DNA of 64,000 bases. Source: DASXSB01 sp036506275. Its GTDB lineage: Bacteria; Methylomirabilota; Methylomirabilia; Rokubacteriales; CSP1-6. Of this stretch, positions 8,350 to 17,019 are shown piece after piece. The stretch's first letter is position 1. Every line of letters starts with the position of its first letter. The position numbers and the translations under genes were made by a program. Below the pieces are notes generated by a model. The model was not told the origin of the DNA and searched no databases. It worked only from the letters and a program-made list of their open reading frames with translations. The stretch is taken from NCBI GenBank assembly GCA_036506275.1, contig DASXSB010000013.1, positions 1 to 64,000 of the forward strand. Direction: 5' to 3'.

Positions 8350-8961
8350 CTACTTCTTCCCCTTGGGGCCAGTCTCCTGATCGTAAGCGCGGATCACCTC
8401 GTCGGTGAGATCCGCTTCCGCCGCCGCGTACAGCACGCTCGCGCCGCGTCGCTCCACGACCAGGAAGTAGCCACGCTGCTTGCAGACGCGCTCGATGACG
8501 CCGGAGAGGTCCTGGAGCACGCGCTGCAGGAGTCCCTGCTCTTTCTTCTCCAGCTCCTTCTGGAAGTCGTCGGCGAGGCGGGCGGCGTCGCGACGCTTGC
8601 GCTCGAAGGTGTCTTGCTTCTCTCTCCGCGCGTCCGCCGTCATGAGCGGGCCCTTCTTCTCCAGCTCTTCGCGCAGCTTGTCGAGCTCCTGCCGCTTGCC
8701 GTCCATCTCCTTCTGCATCGTGGCCTTGTCCCGCTCGAGCTGCTCCCGCGCGGCCACCCCCGCCGCCGAGCGCGCGAGGACGCGTTGCACGTCCACGAAG
8801 CCGATCTTCGAAGCGCCCGGGGCTCCGGGCGCCGCCGGCGCCGGTGCCGAGACCGGCGGCGCCGGGGTCGGGGCCGGTGTCGGAGCCGGGGTCTGGGCCG
8901 ACACGCCCGCGGGCAAGGCGACGCCGGCCGCGATGATCCAAGAGATCAGCCGCTTCGTCAT
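8350..8961 (-). CDS. skp: Skp/OmpH-family periplasmic chaperone
   Basis: Skp holds unfolded outer-membrane proteins in the periplasm before BamA inserts them. The 203-residue precursor has a signal peptide (MTKRLISWIIAAGVALPAG, cleavage after VSAQ). A proline-rich linker with TPAP repeats comes next, then SKIGFVDVQRVLARSAAG, the canonical OmpH start. A long charged coiled coil of about 100 residues follows, and a C-terminal beta segment with GYFLVVERRGASVLYA. The start at 8961 is supported by AGGAGG 5 bp upstream. Placed between bamA and lpxD as in many diderms. The proline linker is longer than in E. coli Skp. Confidence 0.92.
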   Translation of the reverse strand: MTKRLISWIIAAGVALPAGVSAQTPAPTPAPTPAPPVSAPAPAAPGAPGASKIGFVDVQRVLARSAAGVAAREQLERDKATMQKEMDGKRQELDKLREELEKKGPLMTADARREKQDTFERKRRDAARLADDFQKELEKKEQGLLQRVLQDLSGVIERVCKQRGYFLVVERRGASVLYAAAEADLTDEVIRAYDQETGPKGKK

Positions 8962-8971
8962 GCAACTCCTC

Positions 8972-11233
8972 CTAGAAAGGGGACCCGACCGAAAACTGGA
9001 ATTCCCCGAAGCTCTCGTTCTTCCGGCGGTCGAGGTTGATGCCATAGTCTACCCGGATCGGCCCGAATGGTGAGAGCCACCGGACCCCGGCCCCCCCGGA
9101 CGTTCGGAGGTCGGTGGGATCGAACGGTGTCCTGAACCCATACACGTTCCCGATGTCGAAGAAGGCGGCGAGCCGGATGTTGAACGGCATGGGGACGATG
9201 TACTCGATGTTCCCGAGGAGCTCCGTGGTCCCGCCCGTCCGGTTGCCAAACTCGTCCTCGGGCGAGACCGTTCGAAACTTGAAGCCGCGCAGCGTATTCG
9301 GTCCGCCCAGGTAGAAGCGCTCGAAGAGGGGAAACTCCTCTTTCCCGAAGCCGAAGCCGTAGCCGATCTCGGCCCGGCCGGACAGGATGTGGTTGAACCA
9401 GATCGGCTTGAAGTAGGTCACGGAGCTGACGGTCTTCAGGAAGTGCGTGTCGCCGCCCAGGCCTGCCACGTCCACCGTCATCAAGAACTGGCCGCCCTTC
9501 GTGGGGGCGGTGATGTTGTCGCGGCTGTCGCGGGTGACGCCGGCCGAGACGAGCGAGGTGATGCGTGTGCCCTCTTCCGCCTTCAGCTCGGGGCTGGCGG
9601 AGTCGGAGAGACCACTGATCCGGTCCCTGGTGAGGCGATAAACAAGGTTCCAGCGCCAGTACTCGAGGAAGGGGCGGCTCATGCGGAGCTGGCCACCGAC
9701 CGTCTCGTAGTCGTAGTCCGTGTACTTGCGGGTGGTGTCGAAGAGGTCGAAGCCGGCCGAAATCGGACGGTCGAAGAGCCATGGTTCCGTGAAGCTGATG
9801 ATCCCCTGCTGGGTCTGGGCGCCGCCGCGCAATCGCAGCGTCAGCTCCCAGCCGCGCCCCAGGAAGTTGCGCTGGGAGAGGTCGATGGTGCCCACGAAGC
9901 CGTCCACCGACGAGAAGCCGCCGCCGATGCTGAAGAGACCGGTGGGTTTCTCGGTGACCTCCACGTTGACGATGATCTTGGTGCGATCGGCGCCGGGGGC
10001 GGTCGTGACGTCGACCTTGTCGAAGTAGCCGAGGTTGATGAGCCGCTGCCGGGCCCGCTGCATCTTCTGGAGCGTGAAGAGATCGCCCTCGACCATGGGC
10101 ACCTCGCGGCGCAGGATCTTGTCCTCGCTGCGGAGGTTCCCTGAGATGTTGATCCGCTCCACGTAGACCTCGGGACCCTCGTTGATGTCGAGGGTGACGT
10201 GGAGAATGGGCGCGGTCGGTGACTGCTGCGTGCGGGGGTTGATGTCGACGGACGCGCGGCCGATGGTGCTGTAGAGATCGGTGAGGTTCTTGATGGTGTC
10301 GCGGAGCTTCGTGCGCGAGAAGACCTCGCCGGACTTCAGCAGGAATTGACGCTGGATCTCGGTCTCGGGGACGAGGTTGACCCCCGTCGCCTTCACCTCG
10401 CCCACCGTGTACTGGGGCCCTTCCACGACGGTGATGGTGATGATGGCGCGCGCCTTGTCGCGGTCCACCGTCACCTCCTGGCTCTCCACGCGGGCCTGGA
10501 TGTAGCCGTGGTCGCCGTAGAGGGCGAGGATGCGATCGATGTTCTCGTCCAGGCGCTGGCGCTGGATGGTGCCGCGCAGGATGTAGTACTGGCGTTCCTG
10601 GGTGGCCATGACGGCCTTGAGCTGACGCGGGGTGAGGCCGATGTTGCCCCGGAAGACGATGCGGTCGATGGTGATCCGGCGGCCTTCGTTGATGTGGAAG
10701 ACGACGCGCACGTCCCCGTCGGGGAACTTCTCCGCCTCCGGCGAGATCTGAACCTCGAAGTAGCCTTCCTCCTCGTAGTGGTTCTTGAGCGTCTCGACGG
10801 CGCGTTGGATGTCCACCGGGTTGTAGACGCTGCCGAGCTTGACGTCGACTTTCTCCTGGAGGGTGGCGGTGGACACCTTCTTGTTCCCGGTGAAGTCGAC
10901 GTCGCGCACGAACGGTCGCTCCGACACCACGAAGGTCAGCCGGATGCCGCCCTCGAAATCCTCCACGCGGACCTGGACGTCGTCGAAAAACCCGAGCTGG
11001 AAGATCGAGCGCACGTCCTCGGAGACGGCGCTCGGTATGAAGGTCGCTCCCGGCTTGCTCTGGACGCGGCCGAGGATCACCGCCTCCTGCACGCGGCGAT
11101 TCCCCTCCACGGTGACGTCCTTGATCTGAATCGGGGGCTGTTGCTGCTGCTGCTGGGCGACGACCGCCCGTCCTCCGAGCAGTGCGAACACCAGCGCGGC
11201 AAGCGCCGGCATGCGCAGGCGCCGGCCGCGCAT
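8972..11233 (-). CDS. bamA: Outer membrane protein assembly factor BamA
   Basis: BamA is the central beta-barrel of the BAM complex in the outer membrane. The roughly 753-residue precursor has a signal peptide ending VVAQ, followed by a polyglutamine run. Five POTRA repeats follow (first one IQIKDVTVEGNRRVQEAVIL). The C-terminal half is the 16-strand barrel, with the loop-6 motif region FERFYLGGPNTLRGFKFR and a final aromatic strand EFQFSVGSPF. The GTG three bases upstream (11236) or an ATG at 11212 are alternative starts, and no clear ribosome site decides. It lies 30 bp after clpC and 10 bp before skp, so envelope assembly appears co-transcribed with a Clp chaperone. Confidence 0.96.
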   Translation of the reverse strand: MRGRRLRMPALAALVFALLGGRAVVAQQQQQQPPIQIKDVTVEGNRRVQEAVILGRVQSKPGATFIPSAVSEDVRSIFQLGFFDDVQVRVEDFEGGIRLTFVVSERPFVRDVDFTGNKKVSTATLQEKVDVKLGSVYNPVDIQRAVETLKNHYEEEGYFEVQISPEAEKFPDGDVRVVFHINEGRRITIDRIVFRGNIGLTPRQLKAVMATQERQYYILRGTIQRQRLDENIDRILALYGDHGYIQARVESQEVTVDRDKARAIITITVVEGPQYTVGEVKATGVNLVPETEIQRQFLLKSGEVFSRTKLRDTIKNLTDLYSTIGRASVDINPRTQQSPTAPILHVTLDINEGPEVYVERINISGNLRSEDKILRREVPMVEGDLFTLQKMQRARQRLINLGYFDKVDVTTAPGADRTKIIVNVEVTEKPTGLFSIGGGFSSVDGFVGTIDLSQRNFLGRGWELTLRLRGGAQTQQGIISFTEPWLFDRPISAGFDLFDTTRKYTDYDYETVGGQLRMSRPFLEYWRWNLVYRLTRDRISGLSDSASPELKAEEGTRITSLVSAGVTRDSRDNITAPTKGGQFLMTVDVAGLGGDTHFLKTVSSVTYFKPIWFNHILSGRAEIGYGFGFGKEEFPLFERFYLGGPNTLRGFKFRTVSPEDEFGNRTGGTTELLGNIEYIVPMPFNIRLAAFFDIGNVYGFRTPFDPTDLRTSGGAGVRWLSPFGPIRVDYGINLDRRKNESFGEFQFSVGSPF

Positions 11234-11263
11234 CACCGAGGATAGGCTCGATCCGCCAGAGGG

Positions 11264-13714
11264 CTAGCGCTCGGCAAGCTCGAGGGAGGGTTCCGCGACG
11301 CCTTGCGCCTCGCGGAAGACGAAGTTCCCTCCATCGATGTCGACCTCGATGCGTGCGCTTTCTGGAACCTGGCCGCGGACGATGGCCTCGGCCAGCGGGT
11401 CCTCGATGTGCTTCTGGATCGTGCGCCGCAGTTGGCGCGCGCCGTACGTGGGATCGTAGCCCTTCTCGACGAGGGCCAACTCCGCGGCGGCGGTGAGGAC
11501 GAGCTCGATGCCCTTCTCCACCAGCTGCTTGTTGATGCGTTCGATCATCAACCGGATGATCTCCTTGATGTGATCGATCGACAGCGCATGGAACACGATG
11601 ATGTCGTCGATGCGGTTGATGAACTCCGGGCGGAAGCCGCGCTTCAGCTCCTCCATCACGCGGTCCTTCATCTTCTCGTAGGACGCCTCGTCCGACTCCT
11701 GGAGGAAGCCGGGAGAGATGCGCTTGCCGATGAGGCTGGTGCCGAGGTTCGACGTCATGATGAGGATCGTGTTCTTGAAGTCCACCACGTGGCCCAGGGA
11801 GTCCGTGAGCCGACCGTCGTCGAGCACCTGCAACATCATGTTGAAGACGTCGGGATGGGCCTTCTCGATTTCGTCGAACAGGACCACCGAGTACGGGCGC
11901 CGCCGCACCTTCTCGGTGAGGAAGCCACCCTCTTCGTAGCCCACGTAGCCGGGAGGAGCGCCCAGGAGCCGGGACACCGAGAACTTCTCCATGTACTCGG
12001 ACATGTCGACGCGGATGAGCGCGTTCTCGTCGCCGAACAGATACTCGGCGAGCGCGCGCGCGAGCTCGGTCTTCCCGACGCCGGTGGGACCGAGGAAGAT
12101 GAAGGATCCGACGGGGCGCTTGGCGTCCTTGAGCCCGGCCCGCGAGCGGCGGATGGCGCGCGACACCGCTTTCACGGCGTCCTCCTGACCGATGATCCGG
12201 CCGTGGAGCGCCTCCTCCATGCGGGCGAGCTTGGCGGACTCCTTCTCCTCCAGCTTGGCGAGCGGGATGCCGGTCCAGCGGGAGACGATGAACTCGATGT
12301 CCTCCTCGCCCACCGACTGCGTCCCCTTGCCCTTGTTCTTCTCCCACTCCCGCTTCATCTCCTCTTCGCGGGCGCGGAGGATCTTTTCCTTCTCGCGCAG
12401 AGAGGCGGCTTTCTCGAACTCCTGCGCCTCCAGGTACATGTCCTTCTCGCGGATCACCCGCTCCAGCTCCTTCTCGAGCTCCTTGATCTCGGGCGGGGGC
12501 GTGAGGGCCATGAGGCGCGTGCGCGAGGACGCCTCGTCGATGACGTCGATCGCCTTGTCGGGGAGCTGCCGGTCGGTGATGTACCGGTCGGCGAGGGTGA
12601 CCGCCGCGTTGATCGCCTGTTCGGTGATCTTCACGCGGTGATGCGCCTCGTACTTGTGGCGGAGGCCGCGGATGATTTCGATGGCCTCCGGAACCGACGG
12701 CGCCTTGACGATGACCGGCTGGAAGCGCCGCTCGAGGGCGCCGTCCTTCTCGATGTACTTCCGGTACTCGTCGAGGGTGGTAGCGCCGATGGTCTGGATC
12801 TCGCCGCGGGACAGGGCCGGCTTCAGCATGTTCGAGGCGTCGATGGCGCCTTCCGCCGCGCCCGCCCCGATGAGGGTATGGAGCTCATCCAGGAAGAGAA
12901 CGACGTTCTCAGACTGGCGAATCTCCTTCATGACCGCCTTCAGCCGCTCCTCGAACTGGCCGCGGTACTTGGTGCCGGCCACGAGGGCGCCGAGGTCGAG
13001 CTGGAGGAGGCGCTTGTTGACGAGGACGTCCGGCACGTCGTGGCTGATGATCTTCTGCGCCAGCCCTTCCACGATGGCCGTCTTCCCCACCCCGGGCTCG
13101 CCGATCAGCACCGGGTTGTTCTTGGTGCGGCGGGCGAGGATCTGGATGACGCGCTCGATCTCCTGCTCGCGGCCGATGACGGGATCGAGCTTGCTCTCCC
13201 GCGCGAGCTGGGTGAGGTCGCGCGCGAACTCGTCGAGGACCGGCGTCTGCGAGCGCTTCTTGGGGCGCGGATAGTACTGATCGCCGAGCAGCGCGAGCGT
13301 CTCCTGACGCACTTCGTCGAGACGGGCGCCGAGTGACTCGAGGATCTTGGCGGCGATTGACTGACCTTCCTTCATGAGGCCGAGGAGAAGATGCTCGGTG
13401 CCGATGTAGTTGTGGCCGAGCTGGCGCGCCTCTTCGATCGACAGCTCGAGGACGCGCTTGGCCTGGGGAGTGAACGGCACTTCACCGAACGTGAGCGTCT
13501 TCGGGAAACCGGCGAGCGCGCGCTCGACTTCCGCCTTCACGGTCTCGAGACGAAGCCCGAGACGTTGCAGCACGGCGGTGGCGATGCCTTCGCCGTCGCG
13601 GATGAGCCCGAGCAGCACGTGCTCGGTACCGACGAAGTCGTGACGGAACCGTCCCGCCTCTTCGCGTGCAAGGATGATGACCCGCCGCGCTCGTTCGGTG
13701 AATCGTTCAAACAC
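11264..13714 (-). CDS. clpC: ATP-dependent Clp protease ATP-binding subunit ClpC
   Basis: ClpC is an AAA+ unfoldase that feeds proteins to ClpP in the cytosol. The 816 residues comprise a doubled Clp N-domain (1-150) and AAA-1 with GEPGVGKTAIVEGLA (near 205). A UVR-type coiled segment rich in E/K lies at about 415-460. AAA-2 has GPTGVGKTELARALAEYL (near 545), VVLFDEIEKAHPDVF and sensor residues. The UVR segment marks ClpC rather than ClpA. The start is GTG (FERFTERARRV follows), preceded by a GAGGGG stretch. It heads the clpC-bamA-skp-lpx run, with a 172-bp upstream region that probably holds its promoter. No mcsA/mcsB/ctsR is visible. Confidence 0.96.
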   Translation of the reverse strand: MFERFTERARRVIILAREEAGRFRHDFVGTEHVLLGLIRDGEGIATAVLQRLGLRLETVKAEVERALAGFPKTLTFGEVPFTPQAKRVLELSIEEARQLGHNYIGTEHLLLGLMKEGQSIAAKILESLGARLDEVRQETLALLGDQYYPRPKKRSQTPVLDEFARDLTQLARESKLDPVIGREQEIERVIQILARRTKNNPVLIGEPGVGKTAIVEGLAQKIISHDVPDVLVNKRLLQLDLGALVAGTKYRGQFEERLKAVMKEIRQSENVVLFLDELHTLIGAGAAEGAIDASNMLKPALSRGEIQTIGATTLDEYRKYIEKDGALERRFQPVIVKAPSVPEAIEIIRGLRHKYEAHHRVKITEQAINAAVTLADRYITDRQLPDKAIDVIDEASSRTRLMALTPPPEIKELEKELERVIREKDMYLEAQEFEKAASLREKEKILRAREEEMKREWEKNKGKGTQSVGEEDIEFIVSRWTGIPLAKLEEKESAKLARMEEALHGRIIGQEDAVKAVSRAIRRSRAGLKDAKRPVGSFIFLGPTGVGKTELARALAEYLFGDENALIRVDMSEYMEKFSVSRLLGAPPGYVGYEEGGFLTEKVRRRPYSVVLFDEIEKAHPDVFNMMLQVLDDGRLTDSLGHVVDFKNTILIMTSNLGTSLIGKRISPGFLQESDEASYEKMKDRVMEELKRGFRPEFINRIDDIIVFHALSIDHIKEIIRLMIERINKQLVEKGIELVLTAAAELALVEKGYDPTYGARQLRRTIQKHIEDPLAEAIVRGQVPESARIEVDIDGGNFVFREAQGVAEPSLELAER

Positions 13715-13787
13715 TGGTGATCCCCACCCCTCTCAGGGAACTCCCGCGACCGTTTTTGTTTGCGCCGGCAGCTAGTTAGTCGACCTC

Positions 13788-13793
13788 AGTATA
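13788..13793 (-). promoter_or_regulatory. Candidate -10 element for clpC
   Basis: TATACT on the minus strand, about 74 nt before the clpC GTG, in the 172-bp gap after lolD. The region is noticeably more AT-rich than its surroundings. No convincing -35 lies 17 bp upstream (TAGCGG), so this is a tentative call. No CIRCE or CtsR operator was seen. Confidence 0.3.
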
Positions 13794-13886
13794 GCCCAGC
13801 CCCTGGGGGGCCGCTAGCGTTTTCATTCACGAGCGCCAACGCTGCGTATCCTATATGCGAATCTTCGGCCATCCGCGCCGGCCCTT

Positions 13887-14693
13887 TCACTCGTCCTCGC
13901 GGACCTCGCGCGCCTTTCCCTCCAATAGACGGTACCCCCGGTCCGCCTTCCGCGCCAGATCCGGGTTGTGGGTGGCGATCAGGAACGCGATCCCCCGTTC
14001 GGCCTGCACGCGGAGGAACAGGTCATAGATGACCGCGCTCGTCTTCGGATCGAGATTGCCCGTCGGCTCGTCGGCGAGGATCAGGCGCGGCCCGTTCAGG
14101 AGCGCGCGCGCGATCGCCACGCGCTGCTGCTCGCCGCCCGACAACTCCCCCGGCCGGTGGTGCATGCGATCGGCGAGTCCGACCTCGGCCAGCGCTTCCG
14201 CCGCCAGCGCGCGCGATTCGCGCGTCGACTTGCGCGCGAGGAGGGCGGGCACCATCGCGTTCTCGAGCGCGGACATCTCGCCGAGCAGATTGTAGAACTG
14301 GAAGACGAAGCCGATTTCCTGGCGCCGGAACCGCGCCAGTCCGGTCTCGGGACGGGTGAAGAGATCCTCGCCGCGGTAGAGCACGCGCCCGCCCGAAGGC
14401 CGGTCGAGAGCGCCGAGAAGATAGAGCAGCGTCGATTTGCCGACGCCGGACGCGCCCACGAGCGCGACCACCTCCGCGGCGCGGACGACGACGCTGGCGC
14501 CGCGCAAGACGCGGATGACCTCGGGCCCCGTGCGGTACTCCTTCTCCAGCTCCTCGCCCGCGATCAGCGGCGGCTCGCCGCCCGTCGGGCCAGATGGTGT
14601 GCCCGCCGCCCCCTGCGATGCGCGCGTCGCGTCCGCGCGGGCGGGAGCGCCGTTGGTCGGGGCGGGGTTGCCGCTGCTGACGCCGTCACTCAT
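13887..14693 (-). CDS. lolD: Lipoprotein-releasing ABC transporter ATPase
   Basis: LolD drives release of lipoproteins from the inner membrane to LolA. The ABC domain begins around residue 44 (LEKEYRTGPEVIRVLRGAS). It has Walker A GASGVGKSTLLYLLGALD, the LolD-like loop FVFQFYNLLGEMSALEN, signature LSGGEQQRVAIARALL and Walker B LILADEPTGNLD. A run of about 40 Ala/Pro/Gly/Thr residues precedes the domain and is unusual. The chosen ATG overlaps the lolC/E stop by 8 bp; an ATG 12 bp upstream is also in frame. It pairs with the permease encoded just before it. Confidence 0.93.
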   Translation of the reverse strand: MSDGVSSGNPAPTNGAPARADATRASQGAAGTPSGPTGGEPPLIAGEELEKEYRTGPEVIRVLRGASVVVRAAEVVALVGASGVGKSTLLYLLGALDRPSGGRVLYRGEDLFTRPETGLARFRRQEIGFVFQFYNLLGEMSALENAMVPALLARKSTRESRALAAEALAEVGLADRMHHRPGELSGGEQQRVAIARALLNGPRLILADEPTGNLDPKTSAVIYDLFLRVQAERGIAFLIATHNPDLARKADRGYRLLEGKAREVREDE

Positions 14694-15918
14694 AGCGGAG
14701 CACATCCACGGGCGCCAGGCTGCCAGCGCGGCGAGCCGGGAAGATCGTGGCGAGGAAGGAGATGGCGAGGGTGGCGCTGACGACGAGGATGAAGTCGCCG
14801 TGGCTCAGCTTCATCGGGAGGTAGTCGATCTGGTAGACGTCGCCCGCGAGCCGGATGATCTTGTAGGTGTTCTGGATCCAGATCAAGGCCAGCCCCACCG
14901 CGCTCCCCGCCACCGTCCCCACCACCCCGATCGTCATCCCCACCGTGAAGAAGATGGCGGTGATGCTGGACGCGGAGGCCCCGATCGATTTCAAGATCCC
15001 GATCTCCTTGCGCTTCTCCGCGACGAGGAGGACCAGATGCCCGATGATCGCGAAGGCCGCCACCAGCACGATGATGGTCACGATCACGAACAGCGCGAGC
15101 TTCTCGAGCTGGAGCGCCGCGAACAGGTTGCGGTTCATGTCCATCCAGTCCCGCGCCCAGTACTGGAAGCCGAGCAAGCGCGTCACCGCGCGGCCCACCC
15201 GCTTGGCGTCGAAGGGGTCGTCGAGCTTCACCTCGATCCCGCTCGCGCCCGTGAGCCCCGCGAACTCCTGCGCGGTGGGCAGGCTCGTGTAGGCGATGGA
15301 AGCGTCGAACTCGTACATCCCGACCTCGATCGTCCCCGCCACCGTGTAGCGGCGCATCTTCGGCACCATCCCGACGGCCGTGATCGCCCCCTTTGGAGAG
15401 ATGACGGTGATGGTGTCGCCGGTGACCACGCCCAGCAGCCGTGCGAGCTCGGCGCCGAGCAGGATGGCCGCTTCGCCGCCGGCCACCGGCTCCACGCTCC
15501 CGCTCCGGACCTGGCTCTGGATGTCGCGCAGCACGGGCGCCGCCGCGAGGTCGATGCCGCGCAGGAGCCCGCCGTGCGCGCCGCCGCCCTCGGCGCTGAA
15601 CAGCACTTGCTGGAGGACGAATGGTGTCGCCGATCGCACGCCGTCCACGGTCTTCACGCGCTCGGCGAGCGCGCCCGCGTTCGCAATCCCCTGACCGCCG
15701 TTCTGGAAGACGAGCAGGTGCGGGTTGGCGGAGATGATCTTGTCGCGGATCCCGTCCTGGAAGCCGGTCATCACCGCCAGCACGACGATGAGGGCGGCCA
15801 CGCCGAGGAACACGCCCCCCACGCCGATCCACACGAACAGCGAGAGGGTGGCGCGCTGGCCGCGCGCGCGCAGGTAGCGCACGCCGAGGAACAGCTCGAA
15901 CGGCAAGCCGCGGCTCAC
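14686..15918 (-). CDS. Lipoprotein-releasing system permease (LolC/LolE family)
   Basis: This 410-residue FtsX-type permease has four predicted membrane segments. One follows the family start FELFLGVRYLRARGQRAT. Three lie in the C-terminal half, including LFVIVTIIVLVAAFAIIGHL and the block EIGILKSIGASASSITAIFF. The large periplasmic domain between TM1 and TM2 is complete. The GTG start overlaps the prfB stop as GTGA. An ATG 21 bp upstream lies in prfB and was rejected because family members start just before FELF. Only one permease gene accompanies lolD, so the transporter may be a homodimer (LolF-like) rather than LolC+LolE. The alternative is a second gene elsewhere. Confidence 0.92.
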   Translation of the reverse strand: MSRGLPFELFLGVRYLRARGQRATLSLFVWIGVGGVFLGVAALIVVLAVMTGFQDGIRDKIISANPHLLVFQNGGQGIANAGALAERVKTVDGVRSATPFVLQQVLFSAEGGGAHGGLLRGIDLAAAPVLRDIQSQVRSGSVEPVAGGEAAILLGAELARLLGVVTGDTITVISPKGAITAVGMVPKMRRYTVAGTIEVGMYEFDASIAYTSLPTAQEFAGLTGASGIEVKLDDPFDAKRVGRAVTRLLGFQYWARDWMDMNRNLFAALQLEKLALFVIVTIIVLVAAFAIIGHLVLLVAEKRKEIGILKSIGASASSITAIFFTVGMTIGVVGTVAGSAVGLALIWIQNTYKIIRLAGDVYQIDYLPMKLSHGDFILVVSATLAISFLATIFPARRAGSLAPVDVLRYE

Positions 15919-17019
15919 GCTTCGCGCCCCCGCGACCACAGGAGGTACGCCTTGATGAACGCGTCCAGCTCGCCGTCCATCACCGCCTCCACGTTGCCCA
16001 CCTCGAGCCCGGTGCGATGGTCCTTGATGAGCTGGTAGGGATGGAACGTGTAGGAGCGGATCTGGCTGCCGAACGCGATCTCCTTCTTCTGCCCCGCCAG
16101 CTCCGCGAGCTCGTCACGCTGCTTCTTCTCCGCGATCTCGAAGAGCCGCGCCTTGAGGATGCGCATGGCGGTGTCACGGTTGCGGAGCTGCGAGCGCTCG
16201 TTCTGGCACTGCACGACGATGTTGGTGGGCAGGTGCGTGATGCGCACCGCCGAATCCGCCGTGTTCACGCCCTGGCCGCCGGGACCGGACGACCGAAAGA
16301 CGTCGACGCGGATCTCGTCGTCACGGACCGTCACCTCGACGTCGTCGACCTCCGGCACCACCGCCACCGACGCAAAGCTCGTCTGGCGGCGGCGGGAGGC
16401 ATCGAAGGGGGAGATGCGCACGAGCCGGTGCACCCCGGTCTCGCCGCGGAGATAGCCATAGGCGTACTCGCCCGTGACCTCGATGGTGGCGGACTTGATG
16501 CCCGCTTCTTCGCCGGGAAGGAGGTCGACTACTTCCGCCTTGAAGCCGGCCCGCTCGCACCATCGCAGGTACATCCGCATCAGCATCTGTGCCCAGTCCT
16601 GCGATTCGGTCCCGCCCGCGCCGGGATGGATGGAGAGGATGGCGGCCTTGACGTCGTGCGAGCCCGACAGCATGACCTTCAGCTCGAACTCGTCGAGATC
16701 GCGTCGGAGCCGCTCGATACCGTCCGCGATCTCGGCGTCGAGGGAGCCGTCCCCCGCCTCCGCCGCCAGCTCCAGCATCACGGGCAGCTCCTCCGCGCGC
16801 GTTACCAGCTCCTTGACGCGGGTCACCGTGCGCGCGAGGTCGGTGCGTTCGCGGATCAGCTCCTGGGCGCGGCGGTTGTCCTCCCAGAAGGCGGGCGCGC
16901 CCATCTCGGCGTCGATCGCGGCCAGGCGCTTTTCCTTGCCCAGGATGTCAAAGATGCCCCCGGAGCTCGTCCACGCGGCGGCCGAGCTCGGTCGCGTCGC
17001 GCTTGAAATCGCCGATCAC
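15915..17019 (-). CDS. prfB: Peptide chain release factor 2, with programmed +1 frameshift
   Basis: RF2 recognises UGA/UAA stop codons. The coding sequence is in two frames. GTG at 17019 opens a 23-codon segment (IGDFKRDATELGRRVDELRG follows the GTG) ending CTT TGA at 16948-16953. A +1 slip reads GAC and continues DILGKEKRLAAIDAE into the main frame, giving about 367 residues (E. coli RF2: 365). The main part has the tripeptide anticodon SPF in VRISPFDASRRRQTS and GGQ in SSGPGGQGVNTADSAVR. GGAGG lies 6 bp before the GTG, which overlaps the lnt stop as GTGA. The gene autoregulates: low RF2 lets the ribosome shift. Confidence 0.96.
16947..16962 (-). promoter_or_regulatory. RF2 +1 programmed frameshift site
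   Basis: The sequence CGGGGGCATCTTTGAC has an internal Shine-Dalgarno-like GGGGG three bases before the slippery CTT, which is followed by an in-frame TGA and C. It matches the E. coli prfB element at nearly every base and with identical spacing. The downstream +1 frame continues without interruption into the full RF2. Confidence 0.95.

Noticed and set aside
10346..13336. Long plus-strand frames opposite bamA and clpC, and up to 1200 codons opposite smc (24926-28540)
   Set aside because: They mirror strongly conserved minus-strand genes and show no family motifs; GC-rich codon structure keeps the antisense frame open.
16904..16906. Internal ATG as the prfB start
   Set aside because: It would remove the conserved N-terminal residues; the frameshift site gives the full-length protein of normal size.
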